64,000 nucleotides of DNA from Girardinichthys multiradiatus (GCF_021462225.1 NC_061800.1:9023002-9087001); one strand, 5' to 3'; positions 21,512-32,899 are shown, counted from the stretch's first letter. Notes: a model not told the origin generated them from the sequence alone. Made by a program: numbers and translations.

Positions 21512-24500
21512 AATCAGAATCAGAATCAGAATCAGAATCAGAATCAGAATCAGAAAAGCTTTATTGCCAAGTACGTTTTTGGACATACAAGGAATTTGTT
21601 TTGGCGTAGTCGGTGCAATACAGTACAAATTAAACAGTATAAACATATCTACAATATAATATAAATATATGTGCACAGTTTTAAGTGAGTGAGAGTAAAT
21701 ATAGAGCAGTATAAGATGCAAGAGCAATACAACAGTGCAGGTGATCATTGTGCAAGTAAAGCAGTGCAAGTAAAGCAGGAGTCCAAGCTGAGCGTTAATG
21801 TAACACATAGAGTTACAAGTTACAAGTGTCCTGTCAGCAAAAAAAGGGGGGGTGTGCGGGAAAGGGACAGTGTCAGGGTGGTTTCCGGGCTTTGTTAACC
21901 AGGCTGGTGGCAGATGGGAAAAAACTGTTCTTGTGGCGTGAGGTTTTGGTCCGGATGGACCGCAGCCTCCTGCCAGAGGGGAGAGTCTCAAAGAGTCTGT
22001 GACCGGGGTGGGAGGGATCAGCCAGAATCTTCCCTGCCCGCTTCAGGGTCCTGGAGGTGTACAGTTCCTGGAGCGACAGTAGACTGCAGCCAATCACCTT
22101 CTCAGCAGACCGAATGACACGCTGCAGCCTGCCCTTATCCTTGGCTGTAGCAACGGCGTACCAGATGGTGATGGAGGAGGTGAGGATGGACTCAATGATG
22201 GCTGTGTAGAAGTGCACCATCATAGTCTTTGGCAGGTTGAATTTCTTCAGCTGCCGCAGGAAGAACATCCTCTGCTGGGCTTTCTTGATGAGGGAGCTGA
22301 TGTTTGGCTCCCACTTGAGATCCTGGGAGATGATGGTTCCCAGGAAGCGGAAAGATTCCACAGTGTCAATTGTGGAGTCACAGAGGGTGATGGGGGCAGG
22401 TGGGGCTGGGTTCTGCCTGAAGTTCACAACCATCTCCACTGTCTTTAGAGCGTTGAGCTCAAGGTTGTTCTGGCTGCACCAGTCCAACAGATGGTCCACC
22501 TCCCATCTGTACGCAGACTCATCACCATCAGAGATGAGTCCGATCAGGGTGGTGTCGTCCGCAAACTTCAGAAGCTTGACAGACTGGTGACTGGAGGTGC
22601 AGCTGTTGGTGTACAGGGAGAAGAGCAGAGGAGAGAGAACACAGCCTTGGGGGGAACCGGTGCTGATGGTCAGGGAGTCAGAGACGTGCTTCCCCAGCCT
22701 CACGCGCTGCTTCCTGTCAGACAGGAAGTCAGTGATCCACCTGCAGGTGGAGTCGGGCACACTCAGCTGGGAGAGCTTCTCCTGTAGCAGAACTGGGACG
22801 ATGGTGTTGAAGGCAGAGCTGAAATCCACAAACAGGATCCTGGCGTAGGTTCCTGTGGAGTCCAGGTGCCAGAGGATGAAGTGAAGGGCTAGGTTGACTG
22901 CATCATCTACAGACCTGTTGGCTCTGTAGGCAAACTGCAGGGGGTCAAGGAGGGGGTCGGTGATGTCTTTTAGGTGTGAGAGCACAAGGCGCTCAAAGGA
23001 CTTCATCACCACAGAGGTCAGGGCGACGGGTCTGAAGTCATTAAGCCCTGTGGTCCTTGGCTTCTTGGGAACAGGGACGATGGTGGAGGACTTGAAGCAG
23101 GCTGGCACATGACATGTCTCCAGTGAGGTGTTAAAAATGTCTGTGAAGACTGGAGACAGCTGATCAGCGCAGTGCTTCAGGCTGGCTGGTGAGACAGAAT
23201 CCGGACCAGCAGCTTTCCGGGGGTTCTGTCTCCTGAAGAGTTTGTTGACGTCCCTCTCCTGGATGGAAAGAGCCGTCCTCGGCGTGGGTAGGGGGCTGGT
23301 GGGGGGGAACTTCAGGGTGGGGGTTGGAGGTGCCGAGGCCCCTCTTGAGGTTGGAGAGATGGGGGTGGTGGATTGTGGCTGCAGCTGTTGGGGGGCGTCG
23401 TGGGAGATGGTTGCAGGACTGTCCCTTTGTCTTTCAAAGCGGCAGTAGAACTCGTTCAGGTCGTTGGCGAGGCGTCGGTCGTTGATGGAGTGGGGGGCTT
23501 TCGGCTTGTAGTTGGTGATTTGCTTGAGCCCTTTCCAGACAGACGCAGAGTCGTTGGCTGAGAAGAACTGGTTTTGGAGCTTCTCAGAGTACAGTCGTTT
23601 GGCCTCTTTCACTGCCTTGCCAAACTTGTACTTTGCCTCTCTGTATATGTCTTTGTCCCCACTCCTGAAGGCCTTTTCCTTATCCAGTCTTAACCTTCTG
23701 AGTTTAGCTGTGAACCAGGGTTTGTCGTTGTTGTAACTCACCCTGGTGTATGATGGTACACAGCTGTCCTCACAGAAGCTGATGTAGGAAGTCACAGCCT
23801 CTGTGTACTCGTCCAGACTGTTGGTAGTAGTCCTGAACACATCCCAGTCTGTACAGCCTAAACACGCCTGGAGATTCTCCACAGCCTCACTGCTCCACTT
23901 CCTTGTCGTCCTCACAATAGGTTTGCAGAGCTTTAGTTTCTGCCTGTATGAATCAGGTGGACCATGATGTGGTCGGATTGGCCCAGTGCAGCACGTGGGA
24001 CGGCGTGATAAGCGTCTCTGATGGTGGTGTAACAGTGATCCAGAATGTTGTCCTCTCTGGTCGGACATTTTATAAACTGTCTGTATTTGGGGAGTTCGTG
24101 GGTGAGATTACCTTTGTTAAAGTCGCCAACGACGATAACTAAGGAGTCCGGGTTGGTCCGCTCCACACTCAGTATCTGGTCGGCGAGCATGCGCTGTGCG
24201 ACCTGCACGTTAGCTTGCGGCGGGATGTAAACACCGACCAGGATGAACGAAGCGAACTCACGGGGGGAATAGAAAGGCTTACAGTTTAAGATGAAGGCTT
24301 CCAGGTCTGGAGAACAGTGCTGCTGAATCACTGTCACGTCGTTGCACCAACCACTGTTGAGGTAAAAACAGATTCCTCCACCTTTCGCTTTGCCGGAGAG
24401 TTCCGTGTCTCTGTCCGCTCTGTAGAGCTGGAATCCTGCCAGCTGCAGCGCAGAGTCCGGTATTAATCCACACAGCCACGTCTCCGTGAAGCACAAAACT

Positions 24501-24894
24501 GCCGATGAATAAAAGTCCCTGTTTTTCCCCAACAGCAGTTGTAGTTCCTCCATTTTGTTGGGAAGTGAGCGCACGTTAGAGAGAAATATTCCAGGTAACG
24601 GTGTTCGTAGTCCACGCTGGCGAAGACGTACCAGCACCCCAGCCCGTTTCCCTCTCTTCCGGCGTTTCACCGCGTGAACAAAGGTGAGCGCACCTTTGAC
24701 CAGAATGTCCAAAAATTCCAGAGCAGTAGGCAGAAAAGTTGGAAATAACTCCTCTGGTGTAGTAGCCCTGATGTTCATGAGTTCTTCTCTGGTGAGAGAG
24801 CTCCGGGTACCATCACAGAAGACCGTTTTAAAGCAAAAAACAAAACAAAACAATGCGCACCAACACGCCGAGGCGACCATCTGCGGCGCCATCA
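21512..24894 (-). mobile_element. Near full-length CR1/L2-like LINE (LINE-B) with TTAAG target duplication
   Basis: The 3' end is at the left: a GAATCA repeat run (21512-21556), then AAAGCTTTATTGCCAAGTAC, a very common fish LINE end. The 5' end is at 24894. TTAAG occurs on both sides (21507-21511 and 24895-24899). Polinton-2 shows the uninterrupted site near 58910 (GTGTTAAGGCTTGC), which proves the boundaries. The single large gene is described separately. Length 3383 bp suggests a nearly complete copy. The family resembles Rex1/Babar or L2 groups. Confidence 0.88.
21873..24892 (-). pseudogene. LINE-B endonuclease-reverse transcriptase (one frameshift)
   Basis: The N-terminal frame (from ATG 24892) has a hydrophobic start. 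It then shows an apurinic-type endonuclease: SNVRSLPNKMEE, LCFTETWL, VVGDFNKGN and a closing [10 protein letters not shown]. After a frameshift near 23950 the second frame holds the reverse transcriptase, with [18 protein letters not shown], motif [26 protein letters not shown], and FADDT as the YXDD-type motif. A CR1/L2-type C-terminal region (KKAQQRMFFLRQLKKFN) follows, and the frame ends at 21873. Such proteins nick the target and copy their RNA there. The single frameshift and otherwise open frames indicate recent death. Confidence 0.9.
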
Positions 24895-24942
24895 TTAAGG
24901 CATGCAATCCCGCACCTTAATGATAGCCCTGAAACAGTCTCA

Positions 24943-25350
24943 ATGCAGGAGAGGGAGGAGGAAGAAAATGAACTGTCTCCTCGATTTGCAAAACGGGCGA
25001 GAATGTTTCATATGCCATCCGATGTATAAATAGCTGAGAGAGAACCTCTCTTTAGCGCAGTGTGGGGGTCAAAAACCACAGCAAATGGTCACTGGTCTTT
25101 TCGGGCAAGCAGGCGCAGGAACAACCGGAAGAACCCCTCAGATCTGTTTGTGTTGGAGGCTTTCAATCAGGACTGCAGCATATTCAAGACAATGCTGGCT
25201 CTGCCGTTTGAAGCTTGGGCAGAGAAGATGAGTGAAATTGGACAGCGTCCTTCCGACCTTTTCCACAACTCACGCAGTTGGATCGATGTCATGTCAGTGA
25301 AAAAAATGCTGACGTTTCCTGTTTTACATCTAGAACAAACCCTCTTCTGA
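24943..25350 (+). pseudogene. Polinton gene beta, unrecognised (in-frame stop)
   Basis: From ATG 24943 the frame is Glu-rich, then basic (PRFAKRARM), and meets a TAA at about 25027. Beyond it the frame continues to 25350, with a WSFRASRRRNN basic stretch and a hydrophobic, acidic PFEAWAEKMSEIG region. Polinton-2 has the same gene (58952-59288), also with a small frameshift, and shows a Glu codon at the position of this stop. The KRAR-type cluster could be a nuclear targeting signal. Function unknown. Confidence 0.55.
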
Positions 25351-25427
25351 GGACCCGCCCCCTTCCTATGATATATATACGGGGGGATAACAGCAAGCTC
25401 ACAGACACTGAGAATCGAATCCTGAGA

Positions 25428-26254
25428 ATGAGTGAGCCAACACCATACAGGGATCTCTACAACCACCGAGCAGAGATCCACTTTTCTCCTGAGCACGATG
25501 AAAGCTTCAACATTGGACCATATCATCCGCCTTCCCCTGACCTCTTCTCACCATCCACCTCAACGTCCTCATTCTCAGAGACCCACTTCAGTCCTGCATC
25601 ACCTACAGGATACAATATGAAAATGTATCAACCGCTTTCTCCAGACCTCTACACACCATCGCCGCTATTCATGGCCGAGTCTGTAGATGCAAATGTCCTG
25701 CCTGAAGACATGAATGTGATCGTGGAGGATGAGGTAGCTACCAGCTACTCACCCTCTACCGAAGCCCCTACACAAACCTTCAGGACCCTCAGCCTTCAGC
25801 GGAGGATGAGAGTAACCAGGGGGACGAAATTGACGGTTGGTTCTCAACCACCCTCATCAATACGGTGAAAACAGCGATACTTCATTTATTCAACATAACC
25901 TCTTTGAACTATCTCAGAGAAACCTGCTATGGGTGCATTGCAAACCACCCAAGCCAGCGTCAGCACCAATGCCTGGAGGTATTGGGGGAGGATTATTACC
26001 AAGTCAACTTTCAACGCATCGTACGACGACTCGTAACCCCCAAACTTGTTCCTGCTATTCAGAATCTTCTGGTACTTCGACGCATACAAGCGGATGACTT
26101 CAGAGTGAAGACAATTGCAGAGACGATTTTATATGAACTGAAATCGGTACAAAAGATCCACAGTGCAATAGCACACGTTTATGATTGCATGGTCGAAGAG
26201 AAACCCCTCAAACAACTTAACTCTGTTTCAGAGTGCTACAGACTAACAAACTGA
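25428..26254 (+). pseudogene. Polinton gene gamma: Pro-rich N-terminus plus Cys/His helical C-terminus
   Basis: ATG 25428 opens a frame starting MSEPTPYRDLYNHRAEIHF. A Pro/Ser-rich stretch follows in which SPDLFSP and SPDLYTP recur. A small deletion near 25785 shifts the frame. The second half (25865-26254) has a hydrophobic helix-like start, then CYGCIANHPSQRQHQCL, a Cys/His pattern that could bind zinc, and an amphipathic helical C-terminus. Polinton-2 carries the same two halves (59427-60259) without this deletion but with other frameshifts. The original product was likely about 280 residues. Unknown function; conservation in both copies marks it as a genuine element gene. Confidence 0.6.
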
Positions 26255-26561
26255 TCTCACATGTTTCATGATTTGTATCATTTTTAGTATTCCAGTACTT
26301 TAATTAATTTGCATTATATGATTTTTCTTCTTTTTTTTTTTCTTTTTACTATTAAATACAATTAAAGTAGGAACATATTAACCTTTCCAAAAAGTGTTGT
26401 TTAAAAGCTAGTAGTGTTTGAATTCATCTGCATTAATCTGCATTTTATCTGATTTTGTTTTTTTTGTTTTTACTATTAAATACAAAAATAAAAAATAAGG
26501 ATAAATCTACCCTCTGGTGTGTTTTTTCTCATTATTAAACAAGTAATCGTCAGAGGCAGAG
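26255..26561. other. AT-rich spacer between gene gamma and integrase
   Basis: Contains T runs and two similar blocks ending TTTTTACTATTAAATACAA (near 26345 and 26470), so it is a short tandem duplication. Polinton-2 has the same spacer organisation. Possible polyadenylation and promoter region. Confidence 0.4.
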
Positions 26562-27157
26562 ATGGCAGGAAGACGGCTGATGAAGAAAGTATATTATAGC
26601 CCTTCAAATCCGGGAAGTTTTGGGGGTGTAGATAGGTTGAGGAGGGTTATGCAAGATGAAATGGGAAAGAAGGTTGCGGTTGAAAAAGTTAAAGATTTTT
26701 TATCAGGAGAAGATACCTATACTCTACATAAACCTGCAAGAATAAAGTTCCCGAGAAACAGAGTTTTTGTCACCACACCATTGAGACAGTTTCAAGCCGA
26801 TCTCTGTGACATGCAAGCTCTGGCCAAGGAAAATGATGGTTATAATTATTTATTAACCGTCATTGACATCTTTTGAAAAAGGGCGTATGTACGAGTTTTG
26901 AAGAGGAAAACAGCCACTGAGGTGGTAAAGGCATTTGAATCAGTTTTTAAAGAAAGTCAGATCCCCATAAAACTTCAGACTGATGCCGGTAAATAATTTT
27001 TTAACACGAAATTTAAGGTTTTAATGGAGAAACACGGTATTGAACATTTTGCCACAGCGAGTGAAGCAAAAGCTTCAGTGATCGAGAGATTTAACCACAT
27101 ATTAAAAACAAGGATGTGGAGATATTTTACAGCTAACAATACCTGGCGGTACGTCGA
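26562..27157 (+). pseudogene. Polinton integrase, N-terminal and core part, cut by ERV-2
   Basis: ATG 26562 begins a basic N-terminal region with a zinc-finger-like helical segment. The rve-type catalytic core follows: the first Asp in FQADLCDMQA (about residue 85), the second in LQTDAGK, and a Glu in SVIERFNHILK. Two in-frame stops break it (TGA at about 26874 and TAA at about 26995). The frame reads into the ERV-2 LTR at 27158, and the C-terminal domain is not found on the far side of ERV-2. Polinton integrases join the element ends to target DNA. Polinton-2 carries a related copy at 60622. Confidence 0.85.
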
Positions 27158-27664
27158 TGTTGGAATAATTGAATATAGATTTATCTTATATTTTCTCCTA
27201 TTCTTTAACTTGACTATTTGATCTCATAACCTTTCATGATGTTTGTGTGAGTAAAGGATGTGTGAGTTGTCTGCAGGCAAAGGTCATAAATGAAGCTTGG
27301 AAGGAAGCAGTCCAGTTGAGGAGGTCATAAAGATGAAGACTGATTACACTCAACAAAAGGCACAACTGGCCCTGGAAGCTGAAAGGGGATTGTGGAAATG
27401 TGTTGTTAATGTATAAAGCTGTTTAGGACTTGTTTACGATGTAGCTGTTGTTTCCCATCCTTTAGAGAACAATGTTTTTGTAAATAGGGACCTCCAAAGA
27501 TAATAAAAGAGAGGTGCGGGCAGATGCTGTTCAGAGCGGTGCGAGATCTGTAACTGAGCACATCTTGACCGTTTCTCCTCGCAAAGCGAGTAAAATAACT
27601 AATACTTTGTCTCTCTTTTCTTTTTGTGTTGTTATAAATATCGTTAGGTTGGTTAAACCTGACA
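27158..27664 (+). repeat. ERV-2 LTR-a
   Basis: Starts TGTTGGAATAATTG and ends GGTTAAACCTGACA (TG...CA). It contains an AATAAA-type signal near 27500 and matches LTR-c (34728-35248) almost throughout, with several small differences. A primer-binding site follows after a 6-nt gap. Confidence 0.85.
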
Positions 27665-27670
27665 TTAATT

Positions 27671-27688
27671 TGGTCCTTTCGAGCCGGA
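27671..27688 (+). promoter_or_regulatory. Primer-binding site, tRNA-Tyr type (and second copy at 28335-28351)
   Basis: The second copy reads TGGTCCTTCGAGCCGGA, the complement of the 3' end of tRNA-Tyr (ending TCCGGCTCGAAGGACCA) as I know it. This first copy has one extra T in the CCTT run. The place, just 3' of an LTR, fits the site where a tRNA primes minus-strand DNA synthesis. The unit after LTR-c lacks this site through a deletion of about 25 bp. Confidence 0.75.
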
Positions 27689-27770
27689 TTCCAACTACGC
27701 CTGATGATTCCAGCGGGTCGGTAGACTCCAGGAAAAGACCGTGCGCACGGCTGTTTTCATCAGGAAGAGG

Positions 27771-27826
27771 TTGGGTTAGGGTTAGGGGGTTAGGGTTAGG
27801 GTTAACCCTAACCCTAACCCTAACCC
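27771..27826. repeat. Head-to-head interstitial telomeric repeats
   Basis: About four TTAGGG-type units (one expanded to GGGGG) are followed directly by four CCCTAA units, giving 5'-(TTAGGG)n(CCCTAA)n-3'. The centre GGGTTAGGGTTAACCCTAAC is a perfect palindrome. The block lies between the leader after LTR-a and the truncated start of LTR-b. It is flanked by a direct CATCAGG repeat (27758-27764 and 27826-27832). Confidence 0.95.
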
Positions 27827-27832
27827 ATCAGG

Positions 27833-28328
27833 TTTATTAACTTGACTATTTGATTATATAACCTTTCATAATGTATGTGTGAGAAAGGATGTGATGAGTT
27901 TGTCTGCAGGATAATAAATGGAGCTGAACTAGCAGAGAAGGAAGCAGTCCAGTTGAGGAGGTCATAAAGATGAAGGAGGTCATAAAGATGAAGGCTGATT
28001 ACACTCAACAACAAAAGTCACAGCTGACCCTACCAGTTGGAGGAGACTGTGGGAAATGTGTTGTTAATGTATAAAGCTGTTTATGACCTGTTTACGATGC
28101 AGTTGTTGGTTTCCCCCATCCTTTAGAGAACAATGTTTTTGTAAACTAGGGACCCCCGAAAGACAATAAAAAGAGGAGGCGGACAGATAGGCTTCAGAGC
28201 GGTGCGAGATCTGTAACTGAGCAAATCTTGACTGTTTCTCCTCGCAAAGCGAGTAAAAGGAACTAATACTTTGTCTCTCTTTTCTTTTTGTGTTGTTATA
28301 AATATTGTTAGGTTGGTTAAACCTGACA
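27833..28328 (+). repeat. ERV-2 LTR-b, missing its 5' end
   Basis: Begins at the LTR-internal sequence TTTATTAACTTGACTATTTG and ends CCTGACA, followed by a primer-binding site at 28335. It has a private short duplication (AGGAGGTCATAAAGATGA twice, 27955-27990) absent from LTR-c. Confidence 0.85.
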
Positions 28329-29017
28329 TTAATTTGGTCCTTCGAGCCGGATTCCAACTACGCCTGATGATTCCAGCGGGTCGGTAGACTCCAGGAAAAG
28401 ACCGTGCGCACGGCTGTTTTCATCAGGAAGACACACAGACCCTTTCCGGGACTGGATTTCGGCCCGCCCGCTGGAGTCTGATGGCTGACGGAACTCTGAG
28501 AGAGAGAAGAGCGGACAAAGTGGTTAGTTGAATCTGGATTTAAAACAAAAGTGTGACGAATGACTGGGGGTCATTGCGTAAAGTAAACAAACCCTGTGAA
28601 CCTAGGCACTGACAGGTAACAGCAGTGCGCCGGAGTTCTGCTTAAAGTATTAGTGAAAATACTGAAAATTCCGAGGTTATAGGGGACGACAGAGTCCTCT
28701 TAAGTATTAAGAAAGTAATACTAAAATTCCGTGTTTCCAGAACAGCGGAGTCTGCGTTTAAGTATTTTAAACAACAAAAAATACTAAGTAAAAACCGCGT
28801 TTAAATGTGTGTATGTGAAAAATAAATGGAGGATTTAAACCCCTAGGTTTTTCCTCATAACAAAAACAGTAGGATTGTTAGTGACTAACTTTTGTGGAAG
28901 CAAAGGCAAGAATTCTCCACTCGAAAAGGAGATTTTTCTGTCACCGTACTGAAGAGAAAAATCCAGTATTTAGAATACCCTAGGTATTTATATGCTGGAC
29001 CAAATTTAAATCAAAAC
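28329..29017 (+). other. ERV-2 leader (packaging/5' untranslated region)
   Basis: Non-coding leader between the primer-binding site and the gag ATG. It is G/C-richer at first, then has recurrent AAGTATT-like words (28640-28760). The corresponding leader of the second unit (35249-35932) is closely similar, with small indels. Confidence 0.6.
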
Positions 29018-29248
29018 ATGGGAAAAGGGGCTAGTAAAAATAAATTGAAAAACGAACTACAATGCAAAGATTGTAAGTTCATAGAAGCACAAGATCCGAG
29101 TAAATTAAAATATTTAGATAAATGGATAACCACATATCATTATGATGGTCATTTAAACTCTAAAAAATTAGTCAATCTACAGGATGCAATAATTGAAAAA
29201 ACAAAGCATGACCCAAGAAAAATGGAAAAGAAGGTTATGAGGATGTAG
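29018..29248 (+). pseudogene. ERV-2 gag, matrix N-terminus
   Basis: ATG 29018 starts MGKGASKNK, with the Gly2 expected for N-myristoylation of a retroviral matrix protein and a Lys-rich membrane-binding face. The frame runs 76 codons to a TAG at 29248. The rest of gag up to about 30100 is fragmentary, and the nucleocapsid zinc knuckle seen in the second unit (36454-36507) is not intact here. Confidence 0.7.
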
Positions 29249-30149
29249 ATTATTGCTTAAAAATAACTAAAAAGAGAGAGATGTGATGCAGGAGATAAGA
29301 ATGGACGTTTTTGTGGAAAGCAGAAAAGGTCAGTGGGCTAAGAAGTAATTATTTGATAGACTTGCACAGTGGAATAGCAGGACAGAAGAAAGGGAGTAAA
29401 GAGCAGGTGGAAAGTTTTTGTTTTGTACCAAAGATCTGATGAGGTTTGACAGGATAAGATGGGCTAAAATGAGTCCCTTTGGTGAATAAATCCATCCCCA
29501 CCATGGCTGTACCTCATGTATGTTTTATTTGTGTTTATTTTTTATTATTATTGTTTTGAGATGCTGAAGGCTGTTGATACAGCGTGTCACGGAGGTTCAT
29601 GGCATGACATGGGTTTTTTCTGTGTAACCTTAGAAAATATTTTACTCTTTTTAATAACCAGAGTGAAACAAAATGAGGAATAACCTTTTGAAGAATATAG
29701 GATTAGACTGATAAAAGTGTTTAAAATACATAGTGGTCTACAATAAGCAAGGAGCTTATTGACAGCAGTTAAAAAATGCACTACATGCTGGTTCCAGGGA
29801 TGCAATTAATACCTGGGTAAGGAGATATTTTATAGGGTTCCCCACAGCAAATCTAGAAAACTATGTAAATCATGCCCTCCATGCAGAAAAAGTTATGAAG
29901 GAAAAATAAATAAATACATAAATAAATAAATAAATAAATAGGCAACATTTCTTTTTCAGCAAGAAGAAGAAGAAGAGCAGATTTATTAAAACAACAGAGG
30001 TAGAGAAAAAATTAGAGGCAGAGGACAAAAACCGCAGGGGTCAGAGAGGAGTGAGCAGAGGAGATTACAGACAATACACATCAGGGTGTTGATGTTAAAA
30101 AAGGAGTAGGACCACCTTATTACCACTATTAACTGGATGTTCTGTATAA

Positions 30150-32700
30150 GCCACCCCTAGACGTAGGGACAGCTTTATTAACAGAAGGAAGAAATGTCAT
30201 TACTCGACTACAAGATCAGATGACACCAGATGATCTACATATTACCATGTGGTATAAAAATACTCCTGGACAAGATAAAATTTATGAAGAAGTATTAAAT
30301 AAAGTAACCCCTATAAAAGTAATGGTAACTTATGTTTATACAGATAGGAAGAGTACGTCAGTTGCTGAAGTAGTGTTAGAGGAAGACACTAGGAAGCTCT
30401 GCAACATGTGGTCACCTCCACAAATATCTTTATTCAAGGATAAATAACTCAAGTAGCATGATATGGGGAGAATAGTGCAGAGGGTAAAAGATGTCACAGA
30501 CTGGTTTGTAACAATAATGAATACAGAAACTAGTGCATCCACAGGATTAATTAGAAAATTATTATTATGGACAGTGACAGTGCAGGAAGGGATACATTTG
30601 CATACAAAACAACAATGAGAACTATTCCTTACTGAACAGGAGGAACAGTTTTTGAATGAAGTCCCTGATAAGTTATGGTCAACAGACCCTACTGATGTGG
30701 GTTTAGTAAAGGAGCATTACCTGTTCAGATTAGACCAAAAACAGAATACAGGCCCAGAATAAATAATACCCTTTGAAATATGATGCTCGTGAAGGAATAA
30801 AACCAGTAATAAAGGATTTAATAACTGCAGGGGTGATAATAAAATGTGAGGATTCACCATGTAACACCCCCATTTTTCCAGTTAAAAAACAAGCTCCATC
30901 AACAGGAAAGATAGGCAGTTCTGGTTTGCATTTACCTTTGAGGGACAAAGATATACTTATACCAGACTACCCCAAGGTTACTGTGAAAGTCCAACTATAT
31001 ACTTTCAGGAAATGAGTGCAAGTATGGCCAAGTTTGACCCTCCAGGAAGTAGTCAGGTTTTACTATATGTTGATGATGTGCTATTAGCCTCTCCTGATGG
31101 GGAGACCTGTAAAAATGACACAATAGCATTATTAAAACATTTAGCAGAAGAGGGACACAAAGTCAGTAAAAAGAAACTTCAGTTGTGTAAAAATGAGGTT
31201 AAATACTTAGGTCATAATTTTAGCGCAGGGGGACGCACAATTGTAGAAGAAAGAAAGACTGCAATATTACAAGTTCTAAAACCAGTAACAAAAAAGCAAA
31301 TAATGTCCTTCCTTGGACTAACTAATTATTGTAGAAACTGGGTGCCAAATTATGCAGAAATAGTAACTCCATTAAACAAACTAATGTATGAAGAAGAGCT
31401 GAAAATGACGTCTAAATTGAAATGGAGTGTAGAAGCTGAAGAAGCATTTCCCAACATAAAACAAGTTCTAGTTTCCAGTACTGCTTTAGCATTACCAGAC
31501 TATAGTAAACCGTTTGTTCAGATGGTAGATTGCAAGGGACATTTTATTACTTCAGTTCTGGTTCAACAACATGGAGATAAAATGAAAATAATAGCCTATT
31601 TCTTTTCAAAACTAGATAGTGTTGTGTGTGTGAAACTATATTGTGTGAGAGCTGTAATTGCTGCAATAGTGTTGTTTCCCCTTTTAACCTTAAAAGTTTC
31701 CCATGCAGTTTCAGCATTAATACTGCAGAATTAGGAAAAAAAAAGAAGAAAAAAAACAAAAACAAAAAATTAGAAGTGATTTGCAGGATCACGAAATAGT
31801 TTATGTGAATGATTTCTCTAAAAGATGAGAGGGAGAAGACACAAACAGGATATGCATTGGTGACAATGGATATAGTGTTAGAAAAGATGCAACAACAAAG
31901 CTCACTACAGGAGATAGAAATGTGGAAAAAACATGGAGCTGAATTAAAAGATGAAAACTATATTTGACCAGATAATAAACCTGTCCTACAAAAGAACCTA
32001 TAAATGGAAGCAATATTTGAGCCATCATGTTTTCATAATGTCTCAACAGGGGGGAATAGTAGGACAGATATATTAATATTATATAACTTATATTGATTAA
32101 ATTCTAAAAAATGCTTATTAAAAAATTTTTGTAAAACATGTTTAGCATGTGTAAAACATTATCCACAAGGGAATTTAAGACAATGAAGGGGACAATTTGC
32201 AAAACTAAGATACCCTTTTCAAACAATTCATATGGATTTTATTGAGTTAAACTACAGTGAAGGGAAAAAGTTCTGTTTAGTCATTATAGATGCATTTTCT
32301 AAACGGATAGAACTATTTCCAACTAAACATTACAAGCACCTTCAGGGCTAACACCCTATGAAATGTTATGTGGAAGACCATACAGATTACCACAGTTAAA
32401 AAATAAGTGGGAGTTAGATAAAGAAGCTAACCTAGTTGATTATATAAGGAATACGTTAGAAAGCAACAGAAATAAATTTAAACTAATGAGGAATGTTCTA
32501 TTTCCCAGCAGGAAAACTAACTAGTGAAACCAGGAGACTGGGTGTTAATAAGGAGTGTAAAGAAGAAGCATTGGTATTTCACCTAAGTGGGAGGATCCAT
32601 ATTAGGTATTATGAACCACTGCAAGGGCAGTAAAATAGCTGAGAGATGAACCTGGATTCACCTTACACATTGTAAAAAGATCATTTCGGTTGAAAGCTCC
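30150..32700 (+). pseudogene. ERV-2 pol (reverse transcriptase and integrase remnants)
   Basis: The stretch 30773-31015 holds the RT fingers-like region. The stretch 31012-31734 (240 codons open) starts in the palm with LLYVDDVLLAS, the YXDD catalytic motif. Connection sequences follow (SFLGLTNYCRNWVPNYAE) and then the start of RNase H, and the frame ends at 31734. From 32150 an integrase core is readable in pieces (HMDFIELN and an IDAFSKRIELFPT stretch near 32283), then a deletion, then TPYEMLCGRPYRLP at about 32350. Multiple stops and deletions abolish the function. Confidence 0.75.
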
Positions 32701-32899
32701 GTCAGGGGAAGTGATTTATAGACTGATAATAGGGTGGACCCAGACATTTAGAGTCTGGAGAGATCCGAAAGTCAGTGAAGACAATTAAGACACTGGAACC
32801 ATTTAGAGGAGTGAAAATTTCAGCCAAAATGATTTCTAGATGAATGAACAATGCTTTCCGATGCTGGATGGTTATATTTTTTTTCTTATATTGATTTTT

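Noticed and set aside
21443..21991. A frame with a run of alternating Ile and Leu on the minus strand
   Set aside because: It comes from the GAATCA repeat run and the LINE-B 3' non-coding end.
22212..23736. Several plus-strand frames of 60-117 codons
   Set aside because: They are antisense shadows of the LINE-B reverse transcriptase.
27771..27826. A true chromosome end
   Set aside because: Only a few units, in head-to-head order, with unique ERV sequence on both sides.
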